Assembly: GCF_007049795.1 (NCBI RefSeq)
Contig: NZ_SCFY01000012.1
Location: forward strand, 1 to 64,000
DNA from: Ectopseudomonas mendocina
GTDB taxonomy: Bacteria > Pseudomonadota > Gammaproteobacteria > Pseudomonadales > Pseudomonadaceae
Length of the DNA: 64,000 nucleotides
Direction: 5' to 3'
A program made the position numbers and the translations under genes. Shown one piece after another: positions 16,723-26,383 of the stretch. The notes below the pieces were generated by a model. The model was not told the origin of the DNA. It worked only from the letters and a program-made list of their open reading frames with translations, and searched no databases. Every line of letters begins with the position of its first letter. The stretch's first letter is position 1.

Positions 16723-19026
16723 ATGAAGACCGACGCGAATGTGGTGCCCCTGACCAAGGCGACCGCTGAGCAATCGCCAACTTCGCCGGTAGGAAGACTG
16801 CCCGTGGCGCTTATTCAGGTGCGTGACAAAGCCGCGCAACAGCTCAAGCAGAACCTGCAGAGCCTGTTCGACAATGCTGACGATACCCTCTTCGAAATGG
16901 CGGATCGGGCGACCAGCAATGCCGAGCAGAATGCTTTCTTCGAGGCCATGCGCGACCTGCGGCTCAAGCGCAAGAATATCGAGCGCGGCTTTCTGCAGAA
17001 GGTGTTCGAGTCTTTCGCCAATCTCAACCAGTACGAAATTGGCAAACCTCAGCCCACGCTGGATGCCGTGTCGTTCGATAGCCTGAGCCTGGTGCAGAAC
17101 GACGAGCTGGAAGAGACGGTGGCGCTGGATGCCATGGTGGCCAAGGTCATGAGCCGTGATGCCATGGCGCTGGGCCATCTCACCACACGCCTCAATGCGG
17201 TGATCAGCAAGAAGCTGGACGACAAGAGCAACCCGCTCGGCCCGACCCTGCTCAGTGAGTACTTCCTCGACGCCTGCAGCGGGCTAGGTGTGGAGATCAA
17301 GGTCAAGCTGATCATCCTCAAACTGTTCGAAAAGTACGTGCTGGGCAGTTGCGATGTTCTGTATGCCGAGGCCAATCAGGCGCTGGTCAATGCGGGTGTG
17401 CTGCCGGAGTTGAAGTCCGCGCAGCCGCGCCGTCAGCAGCGCCCTGTGGCTTCCGCGTATAGCCAGTCTTCGGGCGAGGAGGGCATGCCCTTGCTCGAAG
17501 GCGCCGATCAGGGCGTTCAGGAAGTGTTCGGTGCGCTGCAGGATCTGCTCTCGCAAGTACGCGGCACATCGATGCCACGCCGCGCTCAGACAGCCGATGC
17601 ACTGCCGATCACCAGCAACGACCTGATGCGCCTGCTATCGCACATGCAGCAGCGTGCTCCGGCACAGGTCAACGTCGAAGATTTCGATCTCCGTGACCAG
17701 CTCGAACGACTGCTCGAGCGCGCCAGCGCCAAGAGTGGCAAGGCGCGGGTGGTGGGTGAGGTCGATGAAGATGTGATCAATCTGGTGTCGATGCTGTTCG
17801 AGTTCATTCTCGATGACCGCAGCCTGCCGGATTCGCTCAAGGCACTGATCGGCCGTCTGCAGATCCCGATGCTCAAGGTGGCGGTGCTGGACAAAACCTT
17901 CTTCAGCCGTGGTAGCCATCCGGCTCGTCGCTTGCTCAACGAGATCGCCTCTGCCGCGTTGGGTTGGGTCGATCAGGACGATGCCCAGCGTGACAGTCTC
18001 TATCAGAAGATCGAACAGGTGGTTCAGCGTCTGCTGAACGACTTCGTCGACGATCCGGCGATTTTCTCCGAGTTGCTCGCCGAGTTCATGGCGTTCACGG
18101 GCGATGAGCGCCGTCGCAGTGAACTGCTCGAACAGCGTACCCGCGATGCCGAGGAGGGCAGTGCCAAGGCCGAGCTGGCCCGTCGTCAGGTCGAGCAGGC
18201 GCTGAATGAGCGTTTGCTCGGCAAGACCCTGCCGGAAGTGGTGGTGCGGCTGCTGCAGGAGGCCTGGAGCAAGGTGCTGATGCTGACTTGCCTCAAGCAC
18301 GGCGTGGACTCGGACGAGTGGCAGGCTGCGCTGCAGACCATGGATGATCTGGTCTGGAGCGTCGCCCCGCATGAAGATCCAGAGGCGCGTCTGCGTTTGC
18401 TGGAGCTGGTGCCTGGCTTGCTCAAGGCGTTGCGTGAAGGCATGTCCAGCGCGGCGTTCGATCCGTTCTCTACCAGCGAATTCTTCAGCCAATTGGAAGT
18501 GCTGCATGTGCAGGCCTTCCAGCGCTTCAAGCGCGCTGCCCCTGAAGCCGAAACGGCCGTGCCCGAGGATGTTACGCACACCGATCTGAGCGATGCGGGC
18601 GTCGAGTTGCCGCTGCTGGAGCTGCCGGCGGCCGAAGAAGAGGTCGAGGATGCCCCGGCGATGGTCGAGGTGGTCGAAGAGATCATTCTGCTTGCGCCCG
18701 GTCAGACCCGTCCGCAGGAGCCGGACGTGGTGCTCCCGGACGACGACGAAGCGCTACTGCAGGTAGACAGCCTGCGTGTGGGTAGCTGGGTGGAAATTCA
18801 GGAAGATGAAGAGCACAAGCTGCGCTGCAAGCTGGCAGCCATCATCAAGCCCACCGGCAAGTACGTGTTCGTCAATCGCACCGGCATGAAGGTGCTGGAG
18901 AAGACGCGCAACGCGCTGGCGGTGGAGTTCCGCCGCAACGCTGTGCGCCTGCTCGACGATGCGTTGCTGTTCGACCGCGCCCTGGAGTCGGTCATCGGTA
19001 ACTTGCGCAAGCTGAAGCACAGCTGA
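16723..19026 (+). CDS. DUF1631 family protein, full length
   Basis: The 767-residue cytoplasmic protein belongs to DUF1631, once misannotated as thymidine phosphorylase; its function is not known. It is mostly helical, with a low-complexity linker near residues 225-265. A long central helical region follows, then an acidic stretch rich in Glu and Val at about 610-680. A small beta-rich C-terminal domain starts near VGSWVEIQEDEEHKLRCKL. The ATG at 16723 follows GGGAG by six bases and is chosen over an upstream in-frame ATG at 16669. Its first 230 residues are paralogous to the protein at 92-841. The same gene flanks nadC and ampD in P. aeruginosa. Confidence 0.85.
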   Translation: MKTDANVVPLTKATAEQSPTSPVGRLPVALIQVRDKAAQQLKQNLQSLFDNADDTLFEMADRATSNAEQNAFFEAMRDLRLKRKNIERGFLQKVFESFANLNQYEIGKPQPTLDAVSFDSLSLVQNDELEETVALDAMVAKVMSRDAMALGHLTTRLNAVISKKLDDKSNPLGPTLLSEYFLDACSGLGVEIKVKLIILKLFEKYVLGSCDVLYAEANQALVNAGVLPELKSAQPRRQQRPVASAYSQSSGEEGMPLLEGADQGVQEVFGALQDLLSQVRGTSMPRRAQTADALPITSNDLMRLLSHMQQRAPAQVNVEDFDLRDQLERLLERASAKSGKARVVGEVDEDVINLVSMLFEFILDDRSLPDSLKALIGRLQIPMLKVAVLDKTFFSRGSHPARRLLNEIASAALGWVDQDDAQRDSLYQKIEQVVQRLLNDFVDDPAIFSELLAEFMAFTGDERRRSELLEQRTRDAEEGSAKAELARRQVEQALNERLLGKTLPEVVVRLLQEAWSKVLMLTCLKHGVDSDEWQAALQTMDDLVWSVAPHEDPEARLRLLELVPGLLKALREGMSSAAFDPFSTSEFFSQLEVLHVQAFQRFKRAAPEAETAVPEDVTHTDLSDAGVELPLLELPAAEEEVEDAPAMVEVVEEIILLAPGQTRPQEPDVVLPDDDEALLQVDSLRVGSWVEIQEDEEHKLRCKLAAIIKPTGKYVFVNRTGMKVLEKTRNALAVEFRRNAVRLLDDALLFDRALESVIGNLRKLKHS

Positions 19027-19067
19027 TTTGTTGCCAGGAGCGTTCGCCCCTGGCAACGGCTTGATTT

Positions 19068-19148
19068 GTAGGAGCCCCGCCCCGGGGCGAAGCTTTACAA
19101 GTCTTCCGATGTGTTCGCTATCGATTCGCCGCGAGGCGCGACTCCTAT
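19068..19148. repeat. REP-type element pair
   Basis: GTAGGAGCCCCGCCCCGGGG and an inverted GCCGCGAGGCGCGACTCCTAT module enclose a 40-base spacer. It belongs to the family at 1642-1713, between the DUF1631 gene and ampD, and would fall in the ampD leader or upstream region. Confidence 0.75.
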
Positions 19149-19252
19149 ATTCGTGATCCTCGATTTTCCCGCCTTTGCACATCCTGTTGCGGCCTCGCGC
19201 TTGGCCGCCGTAGCCACCTGCTCTAGAGTGGTGGCTCGTTCAGGAGCATTCC

Positions 19253-19810
19253 ATGCAGCTCGACCCCTCAACCGGCTGGTTTCAGGGCATCCCTCACTGC
19301 CCATCGCCGAATTTCAATGTTCGCCCCAGTGGCGAAATTTCCCTGTTGGTGGTGCACAACATCAGCCTGCCACCTGGGCAGTTCGGTACCGGCAAAGTGC
19401 AGGCGTTCTTTCAGAATCGCTTGCCGGTGGCCGAACATCCTTTCTTCGCCGAGATTGCGTCCTTGCAGGTTTCCGCGCATTTTTTCATCGAGCGTGATGG
19501 CGGGCTGACGCAGTTCGTCTCCTGTCTGGATCGTGCCTGGCACGCCGGGGTTTCCTGGTTCGAGGGGCGCGACAACTGCAACGATTTTTCGCTGGGTGTG
19601 GAGCTGGAGGGGACGGATGAGCTGCCTTATACCGATGCTCAATACGCCAGGTTGGCCGAGCTGACGCGGCAGTTGCTGGACGCTTACCCGGCACTGTCGA
19701 CGCAGCGCATCCGCGGCCACAACGATATCGCGCCTGGGCGCAAGACTGACCCGGGGCCAGCGTTCGACTGGGCGCGTCTGCACGCCGAATTGAAGGAGAG
19801 GTGGCAATGA
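19253..19810 (+). CDS. ampD: 1,6-anhydro-N-acetylmuramyl-L-alanine amidase AmpD
   Basis: AmpD removes the peptide from anhydro-muropeptides in the cytoplasm. This recycles cell wall and keeps the AmpC beta-lactamase inducer low. The 185-residue protein has the zinc ligands and catalytic residues of the family: H35 in VVHN, H156 in RGHND, D166 in KTDPG, with K164 and a conserved Glu near 117. There is no signal peptide, as expected for the cytoplasmic form. It overlaps ampE by four bases. All active-site residues are present, so there is no sign of the loss-of-function changes seen in derepressed strains. Confidence 0.97.
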   Translation: MQLDPSTGWFQGIPHCPSPNFNVRPSGEISLLVVHNISLPPGQFGTGKVQAFFQNRLPVAEHPFFAEIASLQVSAHFFIERDGGLTQFVSCLDRAWHAGVSWFEGRDNCNDFSLGVELEGTDELPYTDAQYARLAELTRQLLDAYPALSTQRIRGHNDIAPGRKTDPGPAFDWARLHAELKERWQ

Positions 19811-20640
19811 GTTTTCTGGTGATTCTGCTGTTGCTGTGGGTCGAGAAGTTTTCCGCCTGGCGCCTGCGCATCCAGCAGGACGGCCCCTGGTTGGCGCAAC
19901 TGCAGCGCCTGCAGCAAGGCGGCCTGCAGCAGGCTCCGTGGCTGTGCCTGGCCGTCCTGGTGCTGTTGCCGGTGTTGGCGTTGGGCCTGGTGTTGCTGAT
20001 CCTCAAACCGCTGGCTTACGGCTGGCTGGCTTTGCCGGTGCATTTGCTGGTGCTGATTTACAGCCTGGGGCGTGGTGATCTGCTAGCAGCGCTAGGGCCT
20101 TTTCGTGACGCCTGGCGGCGCGGTGATGGTCAGGCCGCTTACCACGTGGCCGAACGTGACCTTTCGTTGCAGCCGGAGGAGGGCACCGAGCTGCTGCAAC
20201 AGGTCCAGGGGCATCTGCTGTGGCAGGCCTATCAGAGCTTCTTTGCGGTGATCTTCTGGTATCTGCTGTTGGGCCCCATGGCCGCGCTGGCCTATCGTCT
20301 GTTGGCGATGAGCGCAGAGCATGCGCAGCAACCGGCTCTGCGTGAGCGCGCTGTACAACTGCGCCACGCTTTTGATTGGCTGCCGGCGCGGGTGCTGGCT
20401 TCCAGTTTCGCGCTGGTCGGCAATTTTGTCGCCGTCAGCCGCGCCTTGCTGCATGAGCTGCTGAGCTGGGACATTTCTGCCGCGCAACTGGTGGTAAAGG
20501 CTGGGCGAGCCGCTGGTGAGATGCCGCCGCCAGTGATGGGCGAGGAGGGTGTCGATACCCTGGATCAGCTGTGGCAACTGCTGATCCGCGCTGCGGTGGT
20601 CTGGTATGCCGGTTACGCGGTTTGGGTGTTATTCATCTAG
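19807..20640 (+). CDS. ampE: AmpE, inner-membrane regulator of beta-lactamase induction
   Basis: The 277-residue inner-membrane protein has hydrophobic segments at the N-terminus (SFLVILLLLWVE), at about residues 45-90, near residue 150 and at the C-terminus. It matches the AmpE/CobD-like family. Its start lies inside the ampD stop, the standard ampDE operon arrangement. Its biochemical role is not settled; it is thought to assist AmpD signalling. A diverged repeat of the GGGCGGGTGCAACC family follows the stop. Confidence 0.93.
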   Translation: MSFLVILLLLWVEKFSAWRLRIQQDGPWLAQLQRLQQGGLQQAPWLCLAVLVLLPVLALGLVLLILKPLAYGWLALPVHLLVLIYSLGRGDLLAALGPFRDAWRRGDGQAAYHVAERDLSLQPEEGTELLQQVQGHLLWQAYQSFFAVIFWYLLLGPMAALAYRLLAMSAEHAQQPALRERAVQLRHAFDWLPARVLASSFALVGNFVAVSRALLHELLSWDISAAQLVVKAGRAAGEMPPPVMGEEGVDTLDQLWQLLIRAAVVWYAGYAVWVLFI

Positions 20641-20660
20641 AGATCGTACCCAGGCGGTTT

Positions 20661-20712
20661 ACAGGGCGGGTGCAACCTGCTGTCACGCACAGTGGCGGGT
20701 TGCTCCCGCCCT
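20661..20712. repeat. Diverged GGGCGGGTGCAACC palindrome
   Basis: ACAGGGCGGGTGCAACCTGC and GGCGGGTTGCTCCCGCCCT form an imperfect inverted repeat 20 bases after ampE. It belongs to the family at 35503-35557 and 59734-59786 and could serve as the ampE terminator. Confidence 0.6.
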
Positions 20713-20787
20713 TTGTCCTTATGTAATTCCAGTGACGAACTACGCTTACTCTTGAGAGGGAGTGAAGGGTGCTGCGCGCGTTTAACC

Positions 20788-20814
20788 TTAAGTTACAGAG
20801 ACGCGTGTCGATAA
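20788..20814 (+). promoter_or_regulatory. FliA (sigma-28) promoter of the chemoreceptor gene
   Basis: TTAAGTTA, an 11-base spacer and GTCGATAA match the flagellar sigma consensus TAAAGTTT-N11-GCCGATAA at 13 of 16 positions with exact spacing. It lies about 180 bases before the chemoreceptor start in an otherwise gene-free stretch (20641-20995). This would place the receptor in the late flagellar regulon. Confidence 0.7.
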
Positions 20815-20995
20815 GGCGTATAAGGAGGCGGTAGTCGACCCTGTTTGGTGATTTTCGTCACATTTGTCTGCCTGTCTTTGCCGCATAGCTCGGCGAACCC
20901 AGGTCGGTCGACACAGGGCGCCGTGATCAGTCCGTAAGAGGCTCGGCGGCGATCCAAGCAATACCTATAACAATAATGGCAACTGGAGACGTCTA

Positions 20996-23026
20996 GTGAA
21001 GACCGTGTTGTATCCGGCCATCGCGCTGATGAATCGCCTCAGCTTCGGTATGAAGTTCAGCCTGATCAGCGTTCTATTCTTCCTGCCCATGCTCGTCACC
21101 AACTTCTATCTGGTGCGCGACTCCTATCGACAGTTCGTTGGTACCCAGACCGCCCTGGAAAGCCTCGAGCTACTTGGCAGCAGCTTGCAGCTGCGGCGTG
21201 ATCTTGAAAGCCTCAATGATCTGGTCCAGATCAACTCGATGATTGGTCAGTCCGGTCAGGCGGGGGATCTGGAGGAGCGTATAGATCAACTGCAGCAGTC
21301 GCTCAGTGCCGGCCTGCAAGGGCTGCAGCCAGTGACCAGCGATGCCGAGCAGGAAGCGGAGTTCATCGCCAAGCGCGACGAATTGCTGGCCGAGCTGAAG
21401 AGCGCAGAGGCCGAGACTTCTTTGCAGAGCAAGACGGTCATCGTCGAGAAGCTGCTGGGCTCGTCCCAGGTCTTCATCAAGCTGGTGGCCAGCCAGGCGG
21501 GACTAAGCCAGGACCCGCAGCGCCAGGTGCGGCAGATTACCGAGCTGATCACCAACGTCACCCCGCAGATCACCGATGTGCTCAGTCAAGGCCGTGCTAT
21601 CGGCGCCTATTCCCTGGGACAGGGGTTTCTCAACTCGGCAGCCAGCACCAAGTTCGATGACCTGCTGTTGCAACTGGAGAAGCTACACGCCGAGTACGGC
21701 TTGAGCCTGCAGGAGGCATTGGCCGGTAACGTTGCTGCGCAGAACGGCCTGGGTGGCCTGGCCGAAGCCAGTCGCCAGAGTCTGAAGGATAGTGGCGTGC
21801 TGTTCGAGGATCAGGTGATCATCGCCGACAGCCTGGATACGCCCTGGGCGCAGTTCTACGATCAGGTCAGCCAGGAAATGGCCAAGACCTACGCCTTCAA
21901 CGACGGCCTGCTGGCCTTCCTCGATAACCAGCTAAGCGAGCGTCTGACCGAGAACCGTGCGCAGATGGTGTTGCTGGTAGTGGCGCTGGTAGTGGTGTTT
22001 CTGCTGATCGTCTATCTCTACAGCGGCTTCTACGTTTCCACCCGCTCTACCTTGAAAAATCTGGGCAAGGTGATGGATAGGGTTGCCGCAGGCGATATGA
22101 CGGCCAACTTCCAGGCACAGAGCCGAGACGAGCTGGGCGAGCTGGGGCAGGTGTTCAACCAGACCGTGGTGCGTATCCATGACCTGATCGAGCGCGTCGG
22201 GCATACGGTGGGCGAGGTCGGTGGCCAGGCGGATCGCGTCGAGCTGGTTTCAGGCGAGAGCAACCAGGCGGTGGCTGGTCAGCGTGCACAGATCGAGCAG
22301 GTGGCCACGGCGATGAACCAGATGTCCGCCACTGCCCAGGAGGTGGCGCGCAGCGCCGCCGCAGCGGTGGGTAGCGCGCAGAGCGTGAATCAGGAAACGG
22401 TCAGTGGCCGCGCGTTGGTCGAGCAGCAGGTTGGTGCGATCCAGCGTCTTGCCGGTGAAATCGACCAGTCAGTGGCGGTGATCAACCAACTGGCCAGCGA
22501 CAGTGCGGCGATCAGCCAGGTGCTCGATGTGATCAAGGGTATCGCCGAGCAGACCAACCTGCTGGCGCTCAATGCTGCCATCGAGGCGGCGCGGGCTGGT
22601 GAACAGGGTCGCGGTTTCGCCGTGGTGGCTGACGAGGTGCGCAATCTGGCCAAGCGCACGCAGCAGTCCACCGAAGAGATCGAAGCGATGATCGCCAAGC
22701 TGCAAGGTGGCGTGGGGGCGGCGGTGAAGGCGATGAACGCCAGTCACCAGATGGCCGATGGCACGGTCAGTCAGTCGGCCAAGGTGCAGCAGGCGCTAGA
22801 GAACATCCTCGGCGCGGTGAGCATGATCGTCGATCAGAACCAGCAAATCGCCGCGGCGGCCGAGCAGCAGACGGCGGTGGCGCACGATATCGACCAGAAT
22901 ATCGTCGAGATCAACTATGCGGGGGAGCGTACCGCTGCCGGCGCCAGCCAGACCGAGCAGGCCAGCCGCGAGCTGAGCGAGCTGGTTACGCGTCTCAAGC
23001 AGTTGATCGGCGCGTTTCGCGTCTGA
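20996..23026 (+). CDS. Methyl-accepting chemotaxis protein
   Basis: The 676-residue transmembrane chemoreceptor senses an unknown ligand and controls CheA. Membrane segments lie at about residues 21-40 and 324-345, enclosing a periplasmic domain of roughly 280 residues that is nearly all helical and rich in Gln, Glu and Leu. A HAMP domain follows (about 346-398). The cytoplasmic signalling domain has the conserved hairpin tip [20 protein letters not shown] near residue 520. It has no C-terminal CheR-binding pentapeptide. The start is a GTG, eight bases after GGAG. A receptor gene at this position after ampE is also known in P. aeruginosa. Confidence 0.93.
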   Translation: MKTVLYPAIALMNRLSFGMKFSLISVLFFLPMLVTNFYLVRDSYRQFVGTQTALESLELLGSSLQLRRDLESLNDLVQINSMIGQSGQAGDLEERIDQLQQSLSAGLQGLQPVTSDAEQEAEFIAKRDELLAELKSAEAETSLQSKTVIVEKLLGSSQVFIKLVASQAGLSQDPQRQVRQITELITNVTPQITDVLSQGRAIGAYSLGQGFLNSAASTKFDDLLLQLEKLHAEYGLSLQEALAGNVAAQNGLGGLAEASRQSLKDSGVLFEDQVIIADSLDTPWAQFYDQVSQEMAKTYAFNDGLLAFLDNQLSERLTENRAQMVLLVVALVVVFLLIVYLYSGFYVSTRSTLKNLGKVMDRVAAGDMTANFQAQSRDELGELGQVFNQTVVRIHDLIERVGHTVGEVGGQADRVELVSGESNQAVAGQRAQIEQVATAMNQMSATAQEVARSAAAAVGSAQSVNQETVSGRALVEQQVGAIQRLAGEIDQSVAVINQLASDSAAISQVLDVIKGIAEQTNLLALNAAIEAARAGEQGRGFAVVADEVRNLAKRTQQSTEEIEAMIAKLQGGVGAAVKAMNASHQMADGTVSQSAKVQQALENILGAVSMIVDQNQQIAAAAEQQTAVAHDIDQNIVEINYAGERTAAGASQTEQASRELSELVTRLKQLIGAFRV

Positions 23027-23162
23027 TCGCTCCTCCCACAGGCTTCCCTTGGCCATTGCTCTGACCCTGTGAGCGGCGCCCCGCCGCGAGCTTGGGCGAC
23101 TCTCTCCAGTCGCCTTTTCTGCGCAGAGCCTGTCCTCGAAGTGTTCCAGGTCGGAGGACGGG

Positions 23163-23212
23163 AATCCAGAGTCTCTGTAGCTCCTGGGCTCCCACCTTCG
23201 CGGGAGTGACGG
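23163..23212. repeat. Half copy of the CCCGCG...GGGAGTGACG repeat
   Basis: This stretch shares GGGAATCCAGA, CCTGGGCTCCC and CGCGGGAGTGACGG with the palindrome at 6673-6748. The whole interval 23027-23366 is gene-free and consists mainly of this element and the REP modules around it. Confidence 0.55.
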
Positions 23213-23252
23213 TGAAGGTTGTTCCAGAACAACCGGAAGCACAGATGGCACG

Positions 23253-23325
23253 TGTAGGAGCGGCGCCCCGCCGCGAATATGTGCGACACGGTCTGGAAAC
23301 ATTCGCCCCGGGGCGGGGCTCCTAC
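23253..23325. repeat. REP-type element pair
   Basis: GTAGGAGCGGCGCCCCGCCG opens and CCCCGGGGCGGGGCTCCTAC closes the element, a close copy of the family at 1642-1713. It lies between the convergent ends of the chemoreceptor gene and tatD. A further isolated half module lies near 23070. Confidence 0.75.
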
Positions 23326-23366
23326 GAAAGGCCGTGCAGGGCGATTTACCTGGCCATCTGTGCGGT

Positions 23367-24146
23367 CTATGCCCAGCCGAACAACTCATCCGCATTACGG
23401 CTGCTGGCCGCGGCCAGTTCCTCTGCTGTCATACCGCGCAACGCAGCCAGCTCGGCACAGATTTCAGCCAGATATTCCGGGCTGTTGCGCTGGTTGGGGT
23501 GCATGGCCGGGGCCATGTCCGGCGAGTCGGTTTCCAGCACGATGGCCTCCAGTGGCAGCTGCGCCACCACCTTGCGCAGTCGATTGGCTTGCGGCCAGGT
23601 AGCGGCGCCACCAAGACCGAGGCGGAAACCCAGCTTGATGTACTCGCGCGCCTCCTCGTAGCTACCGGCGAAGGCGTGGATGATGCCGCCGCGTGCCAGA
23701 CGAAAGCGCTTGAGTGTGGCGATGGTTGCGGCATGGGCGCGGCGCACGTGCAGCAGCGCCGGCAGTTCGAACTCGGCGGCAAGTTGTAACTGCGCTTCGA
23801 ACAGCGCCTGCTGGCGCTGCCGATCCAACTGTTCCAGGTAATAGTCCAGGCCGAACTCGCCAACGGCGCACAACTTGTGGTGCCCAGCCAGTTTGCTCAG
23901 CCAGTCGCGCAGCTCAAGGAGATCCTGCGGACGATGTTCGTCCAGATAGACCGGATGCAGGCCGAAGGCTGCGTACAGGCTTTCATCTTCTTCGACCAGT
24001 TGCCATAGCCGCTGCCAGTTGGCCTGGTAGACGCCGAGCACCACCAGGCGCTGCACGCCTAGTGCGCGGCTGCGTGTAAGCACTTCGTCGCGATCTGCGT
24101 CGAAGTCGGGGAAGTCGAGGTGGGTGTGGGTGTCGATCAGGCGCAT
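23367..24146 (-). CDS. TatD-family metal-dependent hydrolase
   Basis: TatD-type enzymes are metal-dependent hydrolases with a TIM-barrel fold; characterised members are DNases. The 259-residue protein has the metal-binding DTHTHLDF at residues 5-12, AVGEFGLDYY near 115 with the bridging Glu, LLHVRRA near 150, IIHAFAG near 175, and ETDSPDMAP near 204 with the catalytic Asp. All ligands are present. It resembles the YjjV branch. Its neighbours give no firm clue to its role. Confidence 0.9.
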   Translation of the reverse strand: MRLIDTHTHLDFPDFDADRDEVLTRSRALGVQRLVVLGVYQANWQRLWQLVEEDESLYAAFGLHPVYLDEHRPQDLLELRDWLSKLAGHHKLCAVGEFGLDYYLEQLDRQRQQALFEAQLQLAAEFELPALLHVRRAHAATIATLKRFRLARGGIIHAFAGSYEEAREYIKLGFRLGLGGAATWPQANRLRKVVAQLPLEAIVLETDSPDMAPAMHPNQRNSPEYLAEICAELAALRGMTAEELAAASSRNADELFGWA

Positions 24147-24282
24147 CGGTCAGCTCACGATTGGGTGTTCAGAGTCGGCTATTTTTCCCTTTCCTGCCAG
24201 AGCGAGGGAGCGTTGGCTAATCTTTTCAGTCGTATGGATATGGACGAGTTTCACTCGGGCAGTGAAATAAGGAGGTCGCTGG

Positions 24283-26340
24283 GTGCACCAGGTACGCAAG
24301 CTGTTGGGCGCTTTGCTCGCCGTTTTTCTGCTATTGGTGGCGGCTCTGATGCTGTTTCTGGTGTTGTTCGACTGGAACCGGGCGCGGCCGCTGATCAACG
24401 AACAGGTTTCTGCAGCCTTGAACCGGCCGTTCGCCATCGAGGGTGACCTGCGTGTGGTTTGGCAACGTGAGGCCGGACAGCAGGGCTTGAGCGCTTGGGT
24501 GCCCTGGCCGCATTTTTCTGCCGAGCAGCTGCGCCTGGGTAATCCCGATTGGGCGCAGGGCGATACCTTCGTCAGCCTCGATAGCGTGCGCTTTCGCCTG
24601 TCTCCGCTACCGCTTCTCTGGAAGACGGTGAACATCCCCAGTATCGAACTTGGCGCGCCGGTCGCCGATCTGCAGCGCCTGGCCGATGGCCGGGCGAACT
24701 GGGTGTTCGATCTGGGCAAGGAGGAGGCGGACGACACCGATCAGCCCAGCCCCTGGACGTTGGATATCGGCACCATCGGCTTTGATCGGGGGCAGGTGAA
24801 GCTCGATGACAAGGTCAGCAATACCCGTCTGGAGGCGATTATCCAGCCGCTGGGCGAGCCTATCCCATTCGCCGATATCGTCGGCAAGAGCGCAGCCGAG
24901 CGCCTGGCTGAGAGCAATGCCAGCGCCCAGGATTACGCTTTCGCCTGGCAGACCAAGGGCAGTTTCCGTGGTCAGCCGCTGACCGGCAACGGCAAGGTGG
25001 GTGGCCTGCTGGCGCTGCACGACGCGTCGCAACCTTTCCCGCTGCAAGCTGACCTGCGCATTGGCGCGACTCGCATCGTGCTGGCCGGCAGCCTGACCGA
25101 TCCGCAGAATCTGGGCGCTCTGGACCTGCGTTTGCGTCTGTCTGGCGCCAGCCTCGGTCACCTGTATCCACTGACCGGCGTTACCTTGCCGGATACTCCG
25201 CCGTACAGCACTGACGGTCGTTTGCAGGCCAATCTGCACGATGCCGAGGGTGCGATCTTTCGCTACCTCGGTTTCAATGGCCAGATCGGTGACAGCGATA
25301 TCCACGGCGACCTGACATTTGTGGCTCGCGAGCCGCGGCCCAAACTGTCCGGTCGGCTGACCTCCAACCAACTGCTGTTCAGTGACCTGGCACCCCTGAT
25401 CGGCGCTGACGCCAGCGCGGACAAGCGCGCGCGTGGCGAACGGGACGTGCAGCCGGCGAACAAGGCGCTACCCGTTTCCGAGTTTCGCACCGACCGCTGG
25501 CGCGCGATGGACGCCGATGTGCGTTTCGTCGGCAAGCGCATCGTGCACAGCGAACAGTTACCGATCACCGATCTCGACACCCATGTGGTGCTCAATGACG
25601 GCATGCTGAGTCTGGAGCCACTGCGTTTCGGCATGGCCGGCGGTGTGCTCGACTCGCAGATCCGTCTCAATGGTGCGACCACCCCGTTGCAGGGGCAGAT
25701 GCGTCTGCGTGCGCGAGATCTCAAGCTCAAACAGCTTTTCCCCACCTTCGCGCCGATGCAGACCAGCTTCGGTGAGCTCAACGGTGATGCGCGCATCAGC
25801 GGTCGTGGCAACTCGGTGGCGGCGTTGCTCGGCGGCGCCGATGGCGAGCTGAAGATGTTGATCAATGATGGCGCGGTGAGTCGCGGGCTGATGGAAATCG
25901 CTGGTCTGAATGTCGGCAATTACCTGATAGGGCGGCTGTTCGGCGACGAGGATGTGAAGATCCACTGCGCGGCAGCCGATCTCGGCATCAAGCAGGGGCT
26001 GATGAGCACGCGACTGTTCGTCGTCGATACCGACAATGCGGTGATCAAGGTCGATGGCAGCGCCAACTTCGCCAGCGAGCGACTGGATTTCACCATCACG
26101 CCGTCGACCAAGGGCTTTCGTGTTTTTTCCCTGCGTTCGCCGCTCTACGTGCGCGGCACGTTCAAGGAGCCGTCACCAGGCGTACAGGCCACGCCGCTGG
26201 CGCTGCGTGGTGTGGGCCTGGTAGCGCTGGGCGTTGCGGTGGCGCCGGCGGCTGGGCTGCTGGCGCTGGTGGCCCCCAGCGCGGGTGACGAGCCGAGCCA
26301 GTGTGCGCCGCTGCTGCAGAAAATTCAGGGTGGCCAGTAA
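24283..26340 (+). CDS. AsmA-family protein
   Basis: AsmA-like proteins span the periplasm from the inner membrane and are linked to lipid transfer and outer-membrane homeostasis. The 685-residue protein begins with a membrane anchor (LLGALLAVFLLLVAALMLFL). It continues with a long beta-rich region containing typical family phrases such as VNIPSIELGAPVADLQ near residue 112 and LDFTITPSTKGFRVFSLRSP near the end. The start is a GTG seven bases after GGAGG at 24271. The C-terminal 40 residues are hydrophobic and may form a second anchor. It reads away from tatD, with a 136-base promoter region between. Confidence 0.85.
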   Translation: MHQVRKLLGALLAVFLLLVAALMLFLVLFDWNRARPLINEQVSAALNRPFAIEGDLRVVWQREAGQQGLSAWVPWPHFSAEQLRLGNPDWAQGDTFVSLDSVRFRLSPLPLLWKTVNIPSIELGAPVADLQRLADGRANWVFDLGKEEADDTDQPSPWTLDIGTIGFDRGQVKLDDKVSNTRLEAIIQPLGEPIPFADIVGKSAAERLAESNASAQDYAFAWQTKGSFRGQPLTGNGKVGGLLALHDASQPFPLQADLRIGATRIVLAGSLTDPQNLGALDLRLRLSGASLGHLYPLTGVTLPDTPPYSTDGRLQANLHDAEGAIFRYLGFNGQIGDSDIHGDLTFVAREPRPKLSGRLTSNQLLFSDLAPLIGADASADKRARGERDVQPANKALPVSEFRTDRWRAMDADVRFVGKRIVHSEQLPITDLDTHVVLNDGMLSLEPLRFGMAGGVLDSQIRLNGATTPLQGQMRLRARDLKLKQLFPTFAPMQTSFGELNGDARISGRGNSVAALLGGADGELKMLINDGAVSRGLMEIAGLNVGNYLIGRLFGDEDVKIHCAAADLGIKQGLMSTRLFVVDTDNAVIKVDGSANFASERLDFTITPSTKGFRVFSLRSPLYVRGTFKEPSPGVQATPLALRGVGLVALGVAVAPAAGLLALVAPSAGDEPSQCAPLLQKIQGGQ

Positions 26341-26352
26341 TCCGCCCGGCGC

Positions 26353-26375
26353 GTAGGACGGGTGCAACCCGCCTC
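26353..26375. repeat. Half copy of the GGGCGGGTGCAACCCGCC repeat
   Basis: GTAGGACGGGTGCAACCCGCC lies in the 43-base gap between the convergent asmA-family gene and fruR. It matches one arm of the palindromes at 35503 and 59734. Confidence 0.55.
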
Positions 26376-26383
26376 GGCCTCAA

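Noticed and set aside
19111..19497. 128-codon frame starting inside the REP element before ampD
   Set aside because: It starts in a repeat and overlaps the well-supported ampD frame.
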